Of a stretch of 37,373 bases of DNA, positions 36,888 to 37,373 are shown one piece after another. The notes under the pieces were generated by a model, which searched no databases, was not told the origin of the DNA, and worked only from the letters and a program-made list of their open reading frames with translations. The DNA lies in the IMG/VR virus record IMGVR_UViG_3300006920_000103, positions 1-37,373 of that record, one strand, 5' to 3'. The stretch comes from a virus. Every line of letters begins with the position of its first letter. Position 1 is the first letter of the stretch. The translations under genes and the position numbers were made by a program.

Positions 36888-37060
36888 TGGTGACAATTTG
36901 TAAAGATGATTTAGACACAGATATTTTGTTGTGGCTTTGGCCGATAACTCTGATTTTAGCAGCTTTTATCCTTACTATTACATTTATTATTTACGGATGG
37001 TTGTGGGTAGGAAACAAAATTATTGACCACACAATCGGCGATAAATCACCTTTATCATGA
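36875..37060 (+). CDS. small membrane protein, 61 aa
   Basis: Starts MKLEMVTICKDDLDTDILLW. A long hydrophobic stretch (PITLILAAFILTITFIIYGW) forms one or two membrane segments, followed by a polar tail ending DKSPLS. Its first four residues come from the 36-bp repeat. Function is unknown. Confidence 0.6.
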   Translation: MKLEMVTICKDDLDTDILLWLWPITLILAAFILTITFIIYGWLWVGNKIIDHTIGDKSPLS

Positions 37061-37098
37061 ACATCCCCAAAGACACCCCAGCGGGGGACTAACCCCGC
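37057..37098 (+). other. 11-codon frame ending in a GC-rich hairpin
   Basis: ATG 37057 overlaps the previous TGA and opens MNIPKDTPAGD, with its stop TAA (37090-37092) in the loop of GCGGGG (37081-37086)/CCCCGC (37093-37098). It resembles a leader-peptide/attenuator or a weak terminator; a T-run is missing. Confidence 0.35.
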
Positions 37099-37119
37099 GT
37101 TATTAGTTAAGAAAACAAT

Positions 37120-37254
37120 ATGAAAAAACTATTGGAACTAAGAATATGGAAAGCAAGTTTTGACCCTATCGACGACACCACAAAGATAGCAATATACTTG
37201 TTTGGTCGTTGGAGAATTGCAATATGGACTTATCAGAATGGAAAAATTAAATAA
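37120..37254 (+). CDS. small protein, 44 aa
   Basis: Begins MKKLLELRIWKASFDPIDDT and ends WTYQNGKIK; hydrophobic/aromatic residues alternate with Lys. It follows TTAAGAAAACAAT without a strong ribosome-binding site. No family is recognised. Confidence 0.5.
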   Translation: MKKLLELRIWKASFDPIDDTTKIAIYLFGRWRIAIWTYQNGKIK

Positions 37255-37260
37255 AATAAT

Positions 37261-37373
37261 ATGTTAGCAACAGCAGCAGTAACCCTTACGATCCTGTGTA
37301 ATAATTTTAACTACCACCACAGCCCTAACTGCACCCCTGCTACCTTTGAGCAGACATATAACGGCTGGCATGG
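37261..37373 (+). CDS. partial secreted or membrane protein
   Basis: The frame opens at ATG 37261 (MLATAAVTLTILCNNFNYHH) and runs off the window end after about 37 codons. The hydrophobic start followed by polar sequence with two Cys suggests an exported protein. The remainder is outside the window. Confidence 0.4.
   Translation, partial: MLATAAVTLTILCNNFNYHHSPNCTPATFEQTYNGWH

Noticed and set aside
1-37373. CRISPR arrays, insertion sequences or an integrase/attachment site
   Set aside because: No regularly spaced repeat array, transposase, recombinase or terminal repeats were found. The only clear repeats are the 11-bp triplet and the 36-bp pair.

Overview
The window is part of the genome of a tailed, most likely short-tailed (podovirus-like), double-stranded DNA phage, apparently of metagenomic type. 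The evidence is a complete packaging and virion module (TerS, HNH endonuclease, TerL, portal, scaffold-like protein, major capsid protein, SU10-type adaptor, beta-rich nozzle-like protein, two large Gly-zipper or ejection-type internal proteins, many tail fibres). I see no tape-measure, tail-tube or sheath gene. TAA, TAG and TGA all appear to act as stops, so the code is standard. I cannot name the host from the sequence. No DNA polymerase, helicase or integrase is visible, so part of the genome probably lies outside the window.

Layout. Positions 1-5899 are a plus-strand accessory/early region: two tiny peptides, a dATP/dGTP diphosphohydrolase-like protein, a C5 cytosine methyltransferase with a second protein written in its +1 frame, a phage metallophosphoesterase, two structured RNA elements around a run of small Cys-rich proteins, a secreted protein, and a membrane coiled-coil protein followed by a transglycosylase-like domain. 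Positions 5925-31140 are a long minus-strand late region, read right to left: NinG-like protein, beta-class DNA methyltransferase, a possible structured RNA, TerS, HNH, TerL, portal, head genes, fibres, internal virion proteins, more fibres, a DUF1353 protein, two holin-like proteins, a secreted protein and an HExxH metallopeptidase. A small plus-strand cassette (12927-13412) is embedded in it. Positions 31157-35601 are a minus-strand early/middle region of small proteins with a probable single-strand DNA-binding protein and several hairpin or repeat regions. Positions 35602-35774 are a divergent control region with an inverted pair of perfect DnaA boxes. Positions 35775-37373 are a plus-strand run of small proteins cut by the window end.

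Regulation. An extended -10 of the form TGnTATAAT (often TGGTATAAT) recurs on both strands. In many cases the start codon lies only 6 to 9 bases beyond it, so the message would be leaderless or nearly so, while downstream genes in the same runs often carry ordinary GGAG-type ribosome-binding sites. I see no convincing -35 boxes. Intrinsic terminators separate the plus-strand units.

Most interesting points: the overprinted gene in the C5 methyltransferase; a multibranched leader RNA closed by a 16-position helix at 3555-3699; a second terminator-ended structured RNA at 3160-3288; the recurrent leaderless promoter design; a 988-residue virion-type protein ending in two ADP-ribosyltransferase-like domains; and a lysozyme-like domain joined in frame to a membrane-anchored coiled coil through a single TGA. 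All family assignments come from reading the sequence and memory; no search was run.
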